From Methanohalophilus halophilus (lineage in GTDB: Archaea; Halobacteriota; Methanosarcinia; Methanosarcinales; Methanosarcinaceae): a stretch of DNA of 64,000 nt. The notes beneath the pieces are model-generated. The model had not been told where the DNA came from. It did not search any database and worked only from the letters and a program-made list of their open reading frames with translations. The DNA is taken from assembly GCF_001889405.1 (NCBI RefSeq), contig NZ_CP017921.1:1812057-1876056 (forward strand), written 5' to 3'. The position numbers and the translations under genes are program-made. Each line of letters begins with the position of its first letter. Within the stretch, counting starts at the first letter, position 1. Below, in pieces: positions 48,948-57,369 of the stretch.

Positions 48948-51662
48948 TCACCATCCCAGAATCCGCTCAATGGCCTTCACATCCTTTCGAATTAAGTATT
49001 TTCGGATTTCATCTATGGATAACAAAAGCAATCCAAAAGGAATTGCAAGAGCTATGTATCCAATTGCCACTGGTGAGGTATTAAATATAAGGTTTGCAAT
49101 AGGGTTCCATATTATAAAAGCAAGGATAAGCAATTCACTTCCAATACCCAGCAGGACAGTTTTGTTATCAAGCAAACTTTTTGAAAATACAGAGTCACGA
49201 CGGGTCCTGGATATGAATACATTGGCAATCTGGCATATTATCACGGCTGCAAAGAAGGCAGTTATCGCCTGTCTGTACAGGGGATTATCAAAGGGGAGCT
49301 GTTGGCCCCAGGTCCATCCACCTTCAAACAGGACTGCGAAATAACAGAAAAACCCGGCAGCAGCTTCAATCGGGCCTTTTATCCCATAGGAAGTCAAAAG
49401 TATGGGTGCGGTCAAAAGTTTTTCCGACCTTTTTCGCGGGGGCTTATTCATGATATCCCCTTCACTTTTTTCCATTGCAAGGGCAAGAGCCGGTATAAGA
49501 TCGGTACCCAGATCTATTGCCAGTATCAACTGTACAGGCATAGGAAGAGGGACAGCCAGCAGGACAAATACAATAAATGGTAAGATTTCGGGCACATTGC
49601 TTGTTAAGATATATGCCACGAATTTCTTGATATTATCAAAAACAAGCCTTCCTTCTTCTACTGCATTAACTATAGTTGTAAAATTGTCATCCAGTAGCAC
49701 CATGTCTGCAGCCTCTCTTGCGACATCTGTACCGCTTCCCATGGCAACTCCCATATCGGCATTCTTTATAGCAGGAGCATCATTGACACCATCCCCTGTC
49801 ATAGTAACAACCTCTCCGGCTGCCTGAAATGCCTGGACAATATTAAGTTTTTGAACCGGTGATGTACGGGCAAAAACAATACTTCGTTTTTTTAGCCTTT
49901 CTGCAAGTTCATCCCTTGAGAGTTCCTCGATTTCCGAACCGGTGATAATTTCCAAATTCTCGTCATCTTCATTTAAACCCACATTCTTTGCAATAGACCG
50001 TGCAGTAACAGGATGGTCGCCTGTAATCATAACCACTTTTATACCGGCACTGTGACATTTTGCAATAGCCTCTTTTATCTGTGGCCTGGGTGGATCAACA
50101 GTACCGACAAATCCCACAAAGACAAAACCTTCCTGAAACTGCCTGATATCATCCACTGCCCTGTATGCAAAAGCAATAACCCTTTCTCCTTTCTCCGCAA
50201 GTTCAATATTTTTTTTCATAAGGTCCTGTTTTCTTTCCTCATTAAGTTCAACAGTACCGTTTTTAGTCATCAGAAAACTGCACATGTCAATGATCACTTC
50301 AGGGGCACCCTTGAGATAGGCTTCAAGAGAATTTCCGGGAATGGAACAAATTACCTGCATATTCTTTGTGAGGGAATCAAAAGGAAATTCCTCAAGTCGG
50401 GGGTAATCCTTATTCAGTTTGTCAATATCCAGGAACTTATCCACATATACGAGCAATGAGCCTTCGGTAGGATCTCCCACATACCCCCGGGGAGAATCTC
50501 TGGAAAGATGAGAATTATTACAAAGTCCCATGATCCTTAAAAATACATCAGGAACCGCAGGTTTATTTTCAGGATCAATTTCCTCAGCACCGATAGTAAT
50601 GGAATTCACAGACATCTTATTCTGGGTGAGGGTACCCGTTTTATCAGTACATATAACAGTTGTAGAACCAAGAGTCTCAACAGATTCCAATTGCTTTATA
50701 AGGGCATTTTTCTTTGCCATCCTTTTAGAAGAAAGAGTAAGGGTAAGCGTAACTGTTGGAAGAAGGCCTTCCGGAACATTGGCAACAATAATGCCTATGG
50801 CAAATATGAGGTTTGCAAGAAAAATCTCCTGAATATAATATCCTGCTGCAAAAAACACTATACCTAATAACATTGCAATGGAAGAGATTATGCGGATGAA
50901 ATTGTTGAGTTCCTTCCTTAAAGGAGTATCAACAGATTCGGTATAGTGTGTCAGGCGGGCAAGCTGTCCTATCTGCGTATAGTTACCAGTTCCGGTTATT
51001 ATCGCTATGCCGTTTCCTGTCTGTACAAGAGTCCCGGAGAATACCATATTCCTGCACTCAAGTATATTATGATGAGTGCATTCGAGGGATCTAAGCTGTG
51101 GTTCAGCTTCACCTGTCAATGGAGAATTATCGACTTTCAGGGAATTTTCTTCAATAAGTCTTCCGTCTGCAGGAATCCGGTCTCCTTCCTCAATGAATAT
51201 TATGTCACCAGGAACCAGATCCCTTGCCAGAATCTCCAATGTATTTCCATCTCTCAATACCTGGCATTTGGGAGGCAGAAGCCGGTGGAAACTTGCCATT
51301 ATCTTTTCTGCCTGGTATTCCTGAATAAAAGTAAAAGTTGCATTAAGAACGACAACTACCGCAAGTGCCATCCCTATATAGAGATTACCCTGTCCGGGAT
51401 CAAGATATTCAGCCAAAAAGGAAAGGAGTGAACCTATCGCAAGCAAAATCGAAAAAAAGTTTCTGTATTGTTTCAAGTACATGCGAAAAGGAGTGATTTT
51501 GTTAGCTGCCTCCATTATGTTCTTTCCATAAGTATCGAGGCGACGGCTAGCTTCCATTTGTGAAAGACCACTCTCATCCGTATCCAATTTTACAAATAAT
51601 TCATCCAGCCCCATTTTATGTACATTTTCAAAAGGCTGGTCAAACTCCCGGTCTAACCCCAT
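48948..51662 (-). CDS. P-type cation ATPase, Na+/K+-ATPase-like (P2C)
   Basis: 904 residues. Cation_ATPase_N, actuator with LTGEAEP, M4 VANVPEGLLPTVTLTLTL, phosphorylation site ICTDKTGTLTQN (Asp about 340), nucleotide site EAYLKGAPE, hinge MTGDGVNDAPAIKNADMGVA, then M5/M6 AYILTSNVPEILPF and LAIDLGTDLIPALALAMEKSE. The M4-M6 segments match the Na+/K+ and H+/K+ ATPase alpha subunits rather than SERCA-type Ca2+ pumps (compare LTSNIPEITPF and CIDLGTDMVPA of animals). It likely exports Na+ and perhaps imports K+, important for a salt-adapted cell. No beta subunit is visible. Confidence 0.88.
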   Translation of the reverse strand: MGLDREFDQPFENVHKMGLDELFVKLDTDESGLSQMEASRRLDTYGKNIMEAANKITPFRMYLKQYRNFFSILLAIGSLLSFLAEYLDPGQGNLYIGMALAVVVVLNATFTFIQEYQAEKIMASFHRLLPPKCQVLRDGNTLEILARDLVPGDIIFIEEGDRIPADGRLIEENSLKVDNSPLTGEAEPQLRSLECTHHNILECRNMVFSGTLVQTGNGIAIITGTGNYTQIGQLARLTHYTESVDTPLRKELNNFIRIISSIAMLLGIVFFAAGYYIQEIFLANLIFAIGIIVANVPEGLLPTVTLTLTLSSKRMAKKNALIKQLESVETLGSTTVICTDKTGTLTQNKMSVNSITIGAEEIDPENKPAVPDVFLRIMGLCNNSHLSRDSPRGYVGDPTEGSLLVYVDKFLDIDKLNKDYPRLEEFPFDSLTKNMQVICSIPGNSLEAYLKGAPEVIIDMCSFLMTKNGTVELNEERKQDLMKKNIELAEKGERVIAFAYRAVDDIRQFQEGFVFVGFVGTVDPPRPQIKEAIAKCHSAGIKVVMITGDHPVTARSIAKNVGLNEDDENLEIITGSEIEELSRDELAERLKKRSIVFARTSPVQKLNIVQAFQAAGEVVTMTGDGVNDAPAIKNADMGVAMGSGTDVAREAADMVLLDDNFTTIVNAVEEGRLVFDNIKKFVAYILTSNVPEILPFIVFVLLAVPLPMPVQLILAIDLGTDLIPALALAMEKSEGDIMNKPPRKRSEKLLTAPILLTSYGIKGPIEAAAGFFCYFAVLFEGGWTWGQQLPFDNPLYRQAITAFFAAVIICQIANVFISRTRRDSVFSKSLLDNKTVLLGIGSELLILAFIIWNPIANLIFNTSPVAIGYIALAIPFGLLLLSIDEIRKYLIRKDVKAIERILGW

Positions 51663-51765
51663 TGAATCCCCCGCCTATGTAATTAACACTATTAGGAAAT
51701 AAACTAATCGCAAATCTCTTTCAATATAAAATATTGATAGGAACAAAATTAATTTTTTAGATATT

Positions 51766-52128
51766 TTAGTCCGAAATCAAAAGAATATAGATATCCATTA
51801 CATTGGCCCCTGTGGGGCCGGTAATAAAAAGGTCATCGATTTCTTTAAAGAAAGAATATGAATCATTTTCCAAAAGCATATTAAGAGCGTCAATCCCGGC
51901 CCTCTTACTTCTTATAACGGTGTGACCATCTGCAAATGCACCGGCTGCATCTGTTGGACCGTCAGTTCCATCTGTTCCTGCATCCAGGAGCAGTAAATTA
52001 TTAAGGCCGTTTACCTGGAGGGCAAATGAAAGAGCAAGTTCCTGGCATCTGCCCCCTCTACCCTCACCAGTCACAGAAACCGTGGTTTCACCACCAGCAA
52101 TTATACAGGCTGGCCGTTCCAGGACTAT
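51766..52128 (-). pseudogene. 3' remnant of a glycerate 2-kinase (MOFRL domain)
   Basis: About 120 codons in one frame with no start: IVLERPACIIAGGETTVSV, TGEGRGGRCQELALSFALQ, LLLDAGTDGTDGPTDAAGAF and the final FITGPTGANVMDIYILLI. These are the C-terminal MOFRL segments of archaeal/bacterial glycerate kinase, normally about 440 residues. All upstream parts are missing, replaced at about 52130 by the end of a YbaY-like gene. It is a deletion product, not a short gene, although GTG at 52074 could start a 102-residue peptide. Confidence 0.8.
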
Positions 52129-52600
52129 CTTCGATTAACCCAACAGGTACTTCAACAACACTTTCGACACCCGAATATGGCACATCAACATGTTGGGTCG
52201 ATAGGTAATCGCCTCCAGAAATAGCACCATCCCCATCAACATCCACATGTGCAGAGAGGGAATAAGTGTGACCCTCCTGAAGTGTTCTATAGTTGATTTC
52301 AAAAGGAATATCCGAATCAGTAATATTATTGCGGGAAACATTTTCAAGAGTTGGTTGACCTATTATTGTTGAGGGAGCGTCCGCAAGACTTACATCTTCA
52401 ATTGTAATGTAAACAGTAACGTTGGAAAATGGTTCTTCCAGTGAGTCAAAGGTAACTGCTCCATTAATTATATTTCCGGTTTCTTCTGCAACTTCCGAAT
52501 CTTTATAAGCATCAAAATCTGCATAATTAATTGCCATAAGGGATGCCACTGCTATTATCAAGATAAGAATTATTCCTATAATCAAATTACTGGTTTTCAT
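52088..52600 (-). CDS. YbaY-like lipoprotein/secreted protein with an altered C terminus
   Basis: 170 residues. An N-terminal membrane anchor (NLIIGIILILIIAVASLMA) is followed by a YbaY/YscW-type beta-sandwich: INGAVTFDSLEEPFSNVTVY, ITIEDVSLADAPSTIIGQ, DIPFEINYRTLQEGHTYSLS, AHVDVDGDGAISGGDYLSTQ. The last ~14 codons (EDSPGTASLYNCWW) are read out of frame from the glycerate kinase remnant, so the natural stop has been lost by a deletion. The domain itself looks complete to VEVPVGL. The start at 52600 is set by GAGGT seven bases upstream; earlier ATGs at 52606 and 52621 fit less well. Confidence 0.7.
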   Translation of the reverse strand: MKTSNLIIGIILILIIAVASLMAINYADFDAYKDSEVAEETGNIINGAVTFDSLEEPFSNVTVYITIEDVSLADAPSTIIGQPTLENVSRNNITDSDIPFEINYRTLQEGHTYSLSAHVDVDGDGAISGGDYLSTQHVDVPYSGVESVVEVPVGLIEDSPGTASLYNCWW

Positions 52601-52621
52601 AATCATTACCTCTGCATCCAA

Positions 52622-52970
52622 AAAAAAAGTAAGAAGATATGTACTTAACTTTAGCTACGAAATAATTTGAAGTCTTCTGATAGCTATTTATTATAGGCAG
52701 GATTAAAATAATACTTTATCGTCGTCTAATACCATATTCAACTCTAATTCTCTTTCACCCAATCTTTGTAGAATGGGTTCATGATGTTAGAAAATACGTT
52801 GGAAAGATAAAACCTGATGGGGCTTTCCGGATTAACTACATACTAGGCAAAAATCTGTAAACAATTCCTCAATTTTAACAATGTGTTCGAGTCTGCTATA
52901 ATATAACCAAATTTTTTCAGCAAACATTTATCCTAAAAAAACAGATAACTACTATAAATGGGGTGGATTC
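52622..52970. other. Intergenic region before the glycogen synthase gene
   Basis: About 350 bases. It holds the promoters of the divergent YbaY-like and glycogen synthase genes (AT-rich near 52700 and 52900). A stretch open in one + frame runs from 52684 to a TAA at 52858-52860 (58 codons, including FHPIFVEWVHDVRKYVGKIK, KPDGAFRINYILGKN) with no start codon. It looks protein-like and may be the tail of a lost gene; I do not recognise the family. Confidence 0.35.
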
Positions 52971-54776
52971 ATGCTTGAACGCAAATGCATAATAATAGCC
53001 GGCGAAGAAGCCGGGCCTAAATCCAATAAGATGGGGGGCATATGGAATGTTATAGATGCTGAAGTAAAGACACTTGCAGCACTGCTTGAGGACGGTACGA
53101 TAGATGAGGAAACAAAACCCAGGATATTTGTCGCAAGTCCCTATTTTGATCACAGCGGAGTTGACTGGAACAAGAGTCTTAACAGGATAACGGACCTGAG
53201 TGAATTGAATGAGTTTGAACTGGACGAAGAACTCAAAAAAGTTTTTGCAAAACTAAGTGAAGAAGGAATTGACCTGGTTGCCAGGTCACGCAATATAAAA
53301 GGCATAGAAATCATATACCTGATGTTCAAAACAAATGATTACTGCCGGAAAACAATTGAGTACAAAGGAAAGCCCGTCTGCCTCGAGAATAAGATTAAAG
53401 CAGAAGCTTATGACTTGATAGGGCTGGATTCCAGAACCTATGAAAGTATGGGTAACGGTAATGAGTATACCCACTACCTCAATATGTCGTATGCTGTCTC
53501 TGAATTTGTCCGTACTTTGGTCTCAATAAAAGAGGAAGAAGGCAAAAAATATACAGACAAGGCAATCTCTGAATTTGTAACTTCTCTTATGCCGACATTA
53601 TACGTATCTCTGCATTGCCATGAATTTGGCCTTTTTTACGCAATAGCCCGGCTCGAAAAATTGGGAGTAAAGGTAAACTCAGTTGCCACCTGCCATGCCA
53701 CTATTCCGGGCAGGGCAGCAGGGCATCGTTCAATCCAAAAGATTCGGGACAATGACAGCACCTGGGATGCAGGTGTACCCATAAATATGGCTAAATTGGA
53801 ATCGCTGTCTGACTATGCTGATGTTGTAACAGCTGTAGGTGATTCTACCAAAAAAGAGATATCGCTTTTTTATGGTATCGATTCAATAGTGGTACGAAAT
53901 GGTATCGAGCTCGATACAGAGAGAGAGGAGATCTCATGGGACAAAAAAAACCAATGCAGGGAACAAATTCAGGAATTTATGTCTGAAAAACTACACAATG
54001 TACATGATGGGATTCCCATAGATCCGGAAAAAATAATCCCGATTTTTAGTTTATCGCGTATAGAAATTGATAACAAGGGTTATCCGGATCTCCTTGATTC
54101 GCTTGTGCTTCTTGACAGGATGATACGAATAGAAATCGAATCTTCCCGCCTGGATGAAGGTTACAGGGTAGTATGTTTTATAATTACAGCTCATGGACCA
54201 AAAACCAATCCGCCCGAAAATTTCCCAATAGAATTGCCTGAAGAGATTTTAATAGGGTCTGAGCTCAGGCTTCAAAATATGATCCTTGAACGTGGTCTTG
54301 ATGCAGGCAAGCTGGTCAATGGGAACCGGCACGTAGGTGCAGTATTTTATCCCCAGTGGCTGTCAAGCAATGATGGGGGGCTGAATATGGAAGTAGATGA
54401 ACTCATGGCGGGCTGCATTGCGGGAATCTTTCCCTCCAGGTATGAACCCTTCCTGCTAACCGGACTGGAAGCAGGTAAGGAGGCAACCCCGAGTATTGTC
54501 AGTAAGGTTTGTGGCTTTAGTGACGCTCTGAAAACCCTCAAGCGTCTGGTTATGGGTATGGGCGGGGTCATAGTCGTCGATAATATCACTTTGCCCTACA
54601 TTGAGACTATAGCAGATTATGCATTGACAATGGATTATTTTATTGAGACCTATACTGATGACCGGATTAAGTACAACCTCCTGTGCCGGGAAGCAAATCT
54701 TCTTGCACGTGATATGAACTGGAGGGATCCGGTTAAGAATTATTATGAAATGCTGACAGGCAAAAGATTGGAATAA
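52971..54776 (+). CDS. Glycogen synthase, GT3-like (eukaryote type)
   Basis: 601 residues. The N-terminal Rossmann domain has MGGIWNVIDAEVKTLA (donor-loop region) and VSLHCHEFGLFYAIARLEKLG, then SVATCHATIPGRAAGHRSI, ADVVTAVGDSTKKEISLFYGID and VVRNGIELDTER. The C-terminal domain has GAVFYPQWLSSNDGGLN, then IFPSRYEPFLLTGLEAGKEATPSIVSK, with the catalytic E-X7-E pair. These match the GT3/GYS branch, not bacterial GlgA. It would elongate glycogen or a related glucan from UDP- or ADP-glucose. No other glycogen gene is adjacent. GGGGTGG precedes the ATG. Confidence 0.8.
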   Translation: MLERKCIIIAGEEAGPKSNKMGGIWNVIDAEVKTLAALLEDGTIDEETKPRIFVASPYFDHSGVDWNKSLNRITDLSELNEFELDEELKKVFAKLSEEGIDLVARSRNIKGIEIIYLMFKTNDYCRKTIEYKGKPVCLENKIKAEAYDLIGLDSRTYESMGNGNEYTHYLNMSYAVSEFVRTLVSIKEEEGKKYTDKAISEFVTSLMPTLYVSLHCHEFGLFYAIARLEKLGVKVNSVATCHATIPGRAAGHRSIQKIRDNDSTWDAGVPINMAKLESLSDYADVVTAVGDSTKKEISLFYGIDSIVVRNGIELDTEREEISWDKKNQCREQIQEFMSEKLHNVHDGIPIDPEKIIPIFSLSRIEIDNKGYPDLLDSLVLLDRMIRIEIESSRLDEGYRVVCFIITAHGPKTNPPENFPIELPEEILIGSELRLQNMILERGLDAGKLVNGNRHVGAVFYPQWLSSNDGGLNMEVDELMAGCIAGIFPSRYEPFLLTGLEAGKEATPSIVSKVCGFSDALKTLKRLVMGMGGVIVVDNITLPYIETIADYALTMDYFIETYTDDRIKYNLLCREANLLARDMNWRDPVKNYYEMLTGKRLE

Positions 54777-55363
54777 ACTCAACATCCTGACTGTACATTC
54801 ACAAAAAATTATATAGGAGAACTTGTTAATTGGAATATGGGTGGTGGGTACATGTCGCAAATACGCAAACACTATTTTTAGCTCAGGTGACTTATTACCA
54901 ATCACTGGAAAATATCAAACATGTTTCACTATTCAAAAACAAAGACAAAACACCAAGTTGATCTTTAAATATATCCATTCCCAATTGCTCAGACTGCCGG
55001 TTATGCCCCCGATCTGGGGAAAGAAATCCAGTATATAAATTTTTTTGAATTCGTGTCCTTACTGCAACATCTTAGTAAAAGAATGCGGAATTAATCGGCT
55101 TTTGTACCGCAATGAGGAATTTATAATGATTGCTCATTATTATTCTCGGTACATTACTAATTATGGGTTTCCCACAGGAGACAAATTCATCAGATAGAAT
55201 GAAAAGACATATAGATACATTCAATTGCAAACCAATTTGAAGTATATTGATGCTGTTTTGCATATTAGGACCAGTTGTGCAGTAAAAATGCAAAACTTAT
55301 ATATTAAGCAGTTATGTGCATTGGTTGAAATATCTTCACCAATAAAAAAAGGAAATAACAAAA
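54777..55363. other. Gene-poor stretch between glycogen synthase and DUF169 genes
   Basis: 587 bases with no gene I can support. It contains the DUF169 promoter (TATA CTTATATATT at 55296-55305). A + frame at 54823-55038 (71 codons) reads GTCRKYANTIFSSGDLLP then ITGKYQTCF, which resembles a zinc ribbon whose second, third and fourth cysteines have been lost. If so it is a decayed gene. A 43-codon frame ends at about 55096. Base composition is AT-rich, in keeping with decay. Confidence 0.35.
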
Positions 55364-56047
55364 ATGAAAATTGAAGAAATAAACCAGATGGGAAAAGAAT
55401 TGAAAGATCTGTTAAAACTCAAAAATCCACCGGTAGCTGTTTCCCTTGTGCCAGACACTCATGAAGTACCTGAAGGTATCAATAAAATTGAAGAAAAAAT
55501 GAGACACTGCCAGATGGTGGACAAAGTTCGCAAAGAGGGAAGCGAATTCTATGCCCTGGCTGATGACCAGCAATGCAAAGGTGGTGCAGCTGTTATGGGA
55601 CTGCAGGAAATGGCACCCAAACTTGCCAACGGGGATGTCTATTACAACCTGAACCGTTACAAAACAATCAACTCCGCAAGACGTACTATGCAACAGGTTC
55701 CCAGACTCAAAGCAGGATCTACAAAAGCAGTACTATATGGCCCTCTGGAAAAGGTGAGTTTCATCCCGGACGTGGTACTTGTTATCGATACACCTAAAAA
55801 GGCAATGCAACTCTCACAGGCCCTTTTGCATCGCTTTGGAGGACGGGTTAATGCAAGCTTCGCAGGAATCCAGAGCCTATGTGCTGACGGGGTTGTCCAG
55901 CCTTATAAGGATGGACACATAAGCGCATCCTTGGGTTGTGGAGGAAGTCGAAAGTATGCCAATGTTGCAGAAGATGAAATGATAATCGGTATCCCTGTGG
56001 AAAGGCTGCATGATATGATAGAAGCAGCTCATGAGATGTTTGGCTGA
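55364..56047 (+). CDS. DUF169-family protein
   Basis: 227 residues matching DUF169 (COG2043): LLKLKNPPVAVSLVPDTHEVP at the N terminus, MRHCQMVDKVRKEGSEFYAL, DDQQCKGGAAVMGL, YGPLEKVSFIPDVVLVIDTPKKAM, AGIQSLCADGVVQPYKDG, ISLGCGGSRKYA-like ending. Conserved cysteines (HCQ, QCKGG, LCAD, GCGGSR) suggest a metal or cluster site. The family is common in methanogens and other anaerobes and its function is unknown. Confidence 0.85.
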   Translation: MKIEEINQMGKELKDLLKLKNPPVAVSLVPDTHEVPEGINKIEEKMRHCQMVDKVRKEGSEFYALADDQQCKGGAAVMGLQEMAPKLANGDVYYNLNRYKTINSARRTMQQVPRLKAGSTKAVLYGPLEKVSFIPDVVLVIDTPKKAMQLSQALLHRFGGRVNASFAGIQSLCADGVVQPYKDGHISASLGCGGSRKYANVAEDEMIIGIPVERLHDMIEAAHEMFG

Positions 56048-56184
56048 ATCTTTGCACGTTATTTTATATCTTGAATATGGGGTGACATCTACAAGCCATT
56101 AAATCACCTCATTTTTATTTTAATAAATAATAAATTTTACTTTTTTACCATCCAATTATATGCTCAGATATTCACAATCGTTAA

Positions 56185-56195
56185 CTATAAATATA
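56185..56195 (+). promoter_or_regulatory. TATA box of the secreted/ArsR module
   Basis: CTATAAATATA lies 77 bases before the ATG of the secreted-protein gene. Expected transcription start is around 56215-56220, inside the dyad at 56213-56236. Confidence 0.45.
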
Positions 56196-56212
56196 CGCAA
56201 GCACACATCTAT

Positions 56213-56236
56213 ATGTGTAACAAATAGATTACACAT
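56213..56236. promoter_or_regulatory. Dyad operator over the start site of the secreted/ArsR module
   Basis: ATGTGTAA (56213-56220) and TTACACAT (56229-56236) are exact reverse complements separated by eight bases. Position just after the TATA box, covering the likely start of transcription, is that of an ArsR-family repressor site. The downstream ArsR-like regulator is the natural candidate to bind it (inference). Confidence 0.5.
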
Positions 56237-56261
56237 GTATGCAACATAAAAGGTGATGGAA

Positions 56262-56738
56262 ATGGAAAACAAAACAATTGTAGTACTCGCAGGCACCATT
56301 CTTATCGGCATAATGCTGATAGGGACCGTTTCAGCTCACTGGGCTAGTGGCGGATATGGGATGACCGACTCCCAAAACAGTGGTTATGTAGATGGAGGTG
56401 GAGCAGGTTATTACTGCAACTATGGCTATGGACAGGGATATAATGCCAACGGGGTTTATTCAGCTGAAGATGCAACATCAGTGATTAACGAAGATGAAGC
56501 AGTCTCACTTTTTGAAGAAACTACAGGTATCGATGTAAACGATGAAAACGTCTATCAGATGGGACGCTGGTGGGTAATCAACTACATTGATGAAAACACT
56601 ATTAAACAGGGACGCGTAGATTCAATAACAGAAAATGTAATCGAGGATTTTACGACCTATGTACCACAGGAATCCTATGAATACCAGAACAACTACAGGT
56701 ACCAGAGGGGAGCCGGTGGTTGCATGGGTTACCGTTAA
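56262..56738 (+). CDS. Secreted Gly/Tyr-rich protein of unknown function
   Basis: 158 residues. A signal peptide (TIVVLAGTILIGIMLIGTVSA) is followed by a Gly/Tyr/Asn-rich stretch (GGYGMTDSQNSGYVDGGGAG, with YCNYGYGQGYNANG), then a compact domain (VINEDEAVSLFEETTGIDV, GRWWVINYIDENTIKQGRVD) with a distant PepSY flavour, and a Tyr/Arg/Gly-rich tail ending GGCMGYR. It would sit outside the cell membrane. Metal or surface binding is possible but unproven. AGGTGAT precedes the ATG at 56262. Neighbours are a small membrane protein and an ArsR-like regulator. Confidence 0.7.
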   Translation: MENKTIVVLAGTILIGIMLIGTVSAHWASGGYGMTDSQNSGYVDGGGAGYYCNYGYGQGYNANGVYSAEDATSVINEDEAVSLFEETTGIDVNDENVYQMGRWWVINYIDENTIKQGRVDSITENVIEDFTTYVPQESYEYQNNYRYQRGAGGCMGYR

Positions 56739-56777
56739 TCCTCCCTTTTCTTCTTTATATAGGGGTGACACAATAAC

Positions 56778-57014
56778 ATGATGTATGGTAATATGATGTA
56801 TGGCACAGGTTTTTCCGTATGGGGAATGATACTAAATTTACTTCTTATCCTGCTGGTAGTTGGTGCTGTTGTCGTTCTTTTAACGCGCAGTGGTGCCATA
56901 AATAGTGAAAGCCAGAAAACAGCAGACTTAGAACGCTTGAACCGGCTGGAAAATGAAGTAAGGGATACAAAAAAAATGGTCGAAGAAATCAAGGATAAAC
57001 TTGACGAAATATAA
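56778..57014 (+). CDS. Small membrane protein with coiled-coil tail
   Basis: 78 residues. N-terminal MMYGNMMYGTGFS (Met/Tyr-rich), one membrane helix (WGMILNLLLILLVVGAVVVLL), then a long charged coiled coil (LERLNRLENEVRDTKKMVEE). It resembles SHOCT/PspB-like small proteins of envelope and metal-response operons. Met-rich N termini can bind copper or similar metals, but that is speculation. GGGGTGAC lies upstream, and the gene is the middle of the three-gene module. Confidence 0.65.
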   Translation: MMYGNMMYGTGFSVWGMILNLLLILLVVGAVVVLLTRSGAINSESQKTADLERLNRLENEVRDTKKMVEEIKDKLDEI

Positions 57015-57048
57015 ATTGGTTTAACCGTTACTATAAAGGGTACAACCC

Positions 57049-57366
57049 ATGCAAAAAAAACTCCAGGGGATTGTCAGCCTTGGCGAAGCTCTATCACATC
57101 CTCTGCGACTGAAACTCATATGTATGCTTGCAGACAGGGAATGGTATGTATATGAGCTTGCCAAAGAACTCGATGTTTCCAGACAGGTACTGTATCTTCA
57201 CCTGAAACGTCTTGAAAAAGCCGATATCGTTGAAGGTGATCTTCGACTGGAAGAAGATGATATGCGTGCCAAGAAATTCTTTAAGTTAAAAGAATTTGAT
57301 ATAAAGTTGGACGTTGAGGACCTTAAAAATATCTTTGAGACTGAAACAATCCCAAAAAAGAATTGA
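57049..57366 (+). CDS. ArsR-family winged-helix regulator
   Basis: 105 residues. HTH_5 features: EALSHPLRLKLICMLADREW, YELAKELDVSRQVLYLHLKRLEKADIV, wing LRLEEDDMRAKKFFKL. There are few cysteines, so metal sensing of the ArsR CXC type is not evident; another ligand or a membrane-signal route is possible. It follows the secreted and membrane genes and could repress its own operon through the dyad at 56213. Its stop codon is three bases from the end of pncB on the other strand. Confidence 0.85.
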   Translation: MQKKLQGIVSLGEALSHPLRLKLICMLADREWYVYELAKELDVSRQVLYLHLKRLEKADIVEGDLRLEEDDMRAKKFFKLKEFDIKLDVEDLKNIFETETIPKKN

Positions 57367-57369
57367 TCC

